In this document: in pieces, positions 6,123 to 7,924 of the stretch
Layout: every line of letters starts with the position of its first letter
Position numbering within the stretch: position 1 is the stretch's first letter
Source: SKW197 sp049970095
GTDB lineage: Archaea > Thermoplasmatota > Thermoplasmata > Lutacidiplasmatales > SKW197
Assembly (NCBI GenBank): GCA_049970095.1
Contig: JBMFNP010000065.1
Coordinates: 1-7,924, forward strand
Length of the DNA stretch: 7,924 bases
Direction of reading: 5' to 3'
Position numbers and translations under genes: made by a program
Notes under the pieces: generated by a model
Database searches by the model: none
Told to the model about the DNA's origin: nothing
What the model saw: the letters and a program-made list of their open reading frames with translations, nothing else

Positions 6123-6449
6123 ATGTATACTTTAAAAGAAGGATCTGTTGTAAAAGGGTTCTCGCTAAGGGTCAAAGAAAGATCTTTATTTCTAAGTAGA
6201 TGGAATGAAGTTCCTCCGGATAAAAGCAAGCTACATGGCGAGTATTGTAATGTGCGCAATGCAATATCAGAGATCCTGAACAGCCAGGGTCCAGCAAAAC
6301 TGAATACCACAAACAAGCTTATTGCATCCCTCTTAAACGATGGTTTTAGGCTTGAGAGTAATCCAGAAGGATTATGCCTAGTGAAAAACAATGGAAGCAA
6401 TTTGCTAGAGCTTATAGTATTTATTGATAAGGTTAGCAGTAATCCATAA
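6123..6449 (+). CDS. Hypothetical soluble protein, 108 residues
   Basis: I recognise no family. The protein is predicted soluble, with no signal peptide or membrane helix. The N-terminal part (MYTLKEGSVVKGFSLRVKERSLFLSRWNE) alternates hydrophobic and charged residues as in beta-strands. The middle (NVRNAISEILNSQGP, NKLIASLLNDGFRL) looks helical, and the end (LLELIVFIDKV) is a further strand or helix. It has two cysteines, C42 and C65-70 region excluded by glycine-rich loops, without a metal-site spacing. It shares a TATA element with truD and begins as a leaderless gene. Its last 17 bases overlap the end of the convergent DUF763 gene. A small mixed alpha/beta fold with a nucleic-acid role would fit the setting, but this is only context. 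Confidence 0.6.
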   Translation: MYTLKEGSVVKGFSLRVKERSLFLSRWNEVPPDKSKLHGEYCNVRNAISEILNSQGPAKLNTTNKLIASLLNDGFRLESNPEGLCLVKNNGSNLLELIVFIDKVSSNP

Positions 6450-7557
6450 ACAGCAATTTTTCCAGTATACGCATATTCTCCTTGACCTTTTCCTTTTCCA
6501 TACCTCCATTGTGCATTACATCCTCAAGCAATTTTATAGTGTTATCATATACCTTTTTTTGTACTGGGAAAGGTACCCCATCTTTGCCACCATGTGCAAA
6601 CGAATATATTACAGGATCCTTCCAATTAACCTCGCAACCGTAAACTAGACTAGCAACAAGCGCAAGCGCCCTTATCTTTTTTGGTCCCATACCTTCAATC
6701 ATCACCAGCTCTTCATAATTCTTTGGCTGTAGCTCGTATGCCTTCTCAAGTACTCTCTTATCACTCTTGCTCAAGTCAACTCCAGTTATATAATGTCCCC
6801 TTTTCATATCAAGCCTTTTTTCCCATCCATTATACATAAACTCGCCCAACGTACACTGTTTTCTATCCACACTGAAATACCTATACAAATGCTTTGGATT
6901 ATCATTAATCAAGTCCACAGATGCTTTTCTTACCTCTCTGTTTTCCTTTGCAGTCAGATCTAGCGTGCAATTCTCAGCAATTCCAGCAATCCCGGAATGT
7001 GGCTCCTCAACAAACCCTCCACTCAATCCTTCAGAAAACCAGTGATACCTTCGTGCATAACCAGTTTCCTTCCTAAGCCCCTGTTGCACAACAGAATATC
7101 TTCCCTTGTCATCAAATAGTATACAATGGTGGTACAGCTCATACCCATCCTGCACAATAGCATTATCCACCTTCGCAGTTATTCTGCTTGCATACTTAAG
7201 TTTTTCAGCTATGTGTTCATTTCTTGCCTTTTCCTCAATCTCTGTAAGTGTTTTTCTTGATGCATTTCCTTTCCCGCCAGCTACCTTGATGCCTATATCA
7301 TATTCATTCATGTACTCTTTTAGCGCTGCACATGTAGTAGTTGTTAGCCCACTTGAGTGCCAGTCAAACCCGACCACACACCCAAGCGCTTGAAAAAAGA
7401 ATGGGTTTGAAATCCTTCTCAAAAACTCCTCACACCCATACTCGTCTATTATATATTCTGCAATCAGACCAGACAGCTTTACCATTCTTCTAAAAAGCCA
7501 TCTGGGTGCCTTACCGTTATGCAATGGAAGGTTTGCAATCCCGGTTCGCACATACAT
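6433..7557 (-). CDS. DUF763 protein with C-terminal helix-hairpin-helix
   Basis: A 374-residue member of DUF763, a family of unknown function common in archaea. The diagnostic blocks are all present: RTGIANLPLHNGKAPRWLF at the start, FFFQALGCVVGFDWHSSG (about 53-70), VAGGKGNASRKT (92-103), YHHCILFDDKGRYSVVQQGL (about 142-161) and EEPHSGI (about 184-190). Near the C-terminus EELVMIEGMGPKKIRALAL (about 282-300) is a helix-hairpin-helix motif, which in other proteins binds DNA backbone without sequence preference. The conserved His, Asp and Lys residues look catalytic, so a nucleic-acid-processing role is plausible but unproven. The start is ATG 7557, where family similarity begins. The frame stays open to 7647, but that part is tandem-repeat sequence. 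No ribosome site is seen, so the gene may be leaderless. Confidence 0.9.
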   Translation of the reverse strand: MYVRTGIANLPLHNGKAPRWLFRRMVKLSGLIAEYIIDEYGCEEFLRRISNPFFFQALGCVVGFDWHSSGLTTTTCAALKEYMNEYDIGIKVAGGKGNASRKTLTEIEEKARNEHIAEKLKYASRITAKVDNAIVQDGYELYHHCILFDDKGRYSVVQQGLRKETGYARRYHWFSEGLSGGFVEEPHSGIAGIAENCTLDLTAKENREVRKASVDLINDNPKHLYRYFSVDRKQCTLGEFMYNGWEKRLDMKRGHYITGVDLSKSDKRVLEKAYELQPKNYEELVMIEGMGPKKIRALALVASLVYGCEVNWKDPVIYSFAHGGKDGVPFPVQKKVYDNTIKLLEDVMHNGGMEKEKVKENMRILEKLLFMDYC

Positions 7558-7580
7558 AGTATAATTTGCAACCCAACACA

Positions 7581-7590
7581 GATTAAAAGG
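7581..7590 (-). promoter_or_regulatory. Possible TATA box of the DUF763 gene, inside repeat copy 1
   Basis: On the minus strand CCTTTTAATC lies about 24-33 bases upstream of the ATG at 7557, the right distance for a leaderless archaeal transcript. The same sequence recurs in every repeat copy (7684, 7787 and 7890 onward). The match to a TATA consensus is weak. Confidence 0.35.
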
Positions 7591-7740
7591 ATTTGGTACA
7601 AACTTTCCATTTTCCATAGATTCTTTATCTGAGCATGTGCGGTTCAAACAGCATGATCATCCTAGGGCCAGCATTACAACACAGATTAAAAGGATTTGGT
7701 ACAAACTTTCCATTTTCCATAGATTCTTTATCTGAGCATG

Positions 7741-7756
7741 TGCTGTTCAAACAGCA
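7741..7756. repeat. Six-base-pair hairpin in the tandem unit
   Basis: TGCTGT, loop TCAA, ACAGCA. It recurs perfectly at 7844-7859. The equivalent at 7638-7653 in copy 1 has TGCGGT, which breaks one pair in the stem. Confidence 0.6.
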
Positions 7757-7924
7757 TGATCATCCTAGGGCCAGCATTACAACACAGATTAAAAGGATTT
7801 GGTACAAACTTTCCATTTTCCATAGATTCTTTATCTGAGCATGTGCTGTTCAAACAGCATGATCATCCTAGGGCCAGCATTACAACACAGATTAAAAGGA
7901 TTTGGTACAAACTTTCCATTTTCC

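Larger units (their letters stand above)
7574..7924. repeat. 103-base tandem repeat, at least 3.4 copies, open at the window edge
   Basis: Copies run 7574-7676, 7677-7779 and 7780-7882, then 42 bases of a fourth to the window end. They are identical except for one base: G at 7641 in copy 1, T at 7744 and 7847 in copies 2 and 3. The period is not a multiple of three, so the array is not a coding repeat. Each unit holds a 16-base inverted repeat around TCAA, the palindrome ATGATCAT, and CCTAGG. The array begins 16 bases upstream of the DUF763 start. It has no spacers, so it is not CRISPR. A true minisatellite or iteron-like array, or a contig-end artefact, are both possible. Confidence 0.95.

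Noticed and set aside
7558..7647. Extension of the DUF763 frame upstream to an ATG at 7647
   Set aside because: The added 30 residues are mostly translated tandem-repeat DNA, and family similarity begins at the ATG at 7557.
7636..7656. tRNA T-arm, from GGTTCAAAC in the repeat
   Set aside because: The loop is one base short of a T-loop and no acceptor, D or anticodon arm can be drawn around it.
7635..7838. Plus-strand frame of 67 codons in the repeat
   Set aside because: The period is 103, not a multiple of three, so the frame simply reads through successive repeat copies in shifted phases. It has no ribosome site or family pattern.
7574..7924. CRISPR array
   Set aside because: The copies are directly abutting with no unique spacers, and the unit is far longer than a CRISPR repeat.

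Overview
The window looks archaeal and AT-rich. The evidence is a TruD of the archaeal/Pus7-like type, a DUF763 protein, purine-rich GGTGA-type ribosome sites, TATA-like boxes about 26-31 bases upstream of several starts, and at least one pair of apparently leaderless divergent genes. The small size and style of the genes would fit a Thermoplasmata- or DPANN-like lineage, but I cannot place it further from sequence alone.

Left third (1-3330), stress and metal handling. After the last codons of an unknown plus-strand gene and a terminator-like hairpin come two minus-strand genes, rubrerythrin then Fe/Mn superoxide dismutase. They are 20 bases apart and each starts at GTG behind a GGTGA ribosome site, so they form an oxidative-defence operon. 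Upstream lies a badly damaged pair of divergent genes. One is a CopA-type copper ATPase with its N-terminal third missing and two single-base homopolymer frameshifts. The other is the 3' part of an M56 (BlaR1-like) zinc metallopeptidase. The two genes are joined near 3057 at a point that removes the 5' end of both. Inside the peptidase remnant, an 81-base segment between perfect 12-base inverted repeats is flipped. Turning it back in silico restores an open frame and supplies the missing third-zinc-ligand motif. This is the most striking feature of the window. It could be a real inversion or switch, gene decay, or a chimera from amplification or assembly.

Middle (3359-5034), small envelope genes. 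These are a cysteine-rich lipoprotein, a four-helix membrane protein, a membrane protein with a C-terminal zinc ribbon, and a DUF4870/Tic20-like membrane protein. The first two diverge from one palindromic TATA box.

Right third (5034-7924), RNA and nucleic-acid genes. truD and an unknown 108-residue gene diverge from one palindromic TATA element placed almost symmetrically between two leaderless starts. The unknown gene runs convergently into a DUF763/helix-hairpin-helix gene, overlapping it by 17 bases. Just upstream of the DUF763 start a 103-base tandem repeat begins and runs off the right edge, with 3.4 copies visible.
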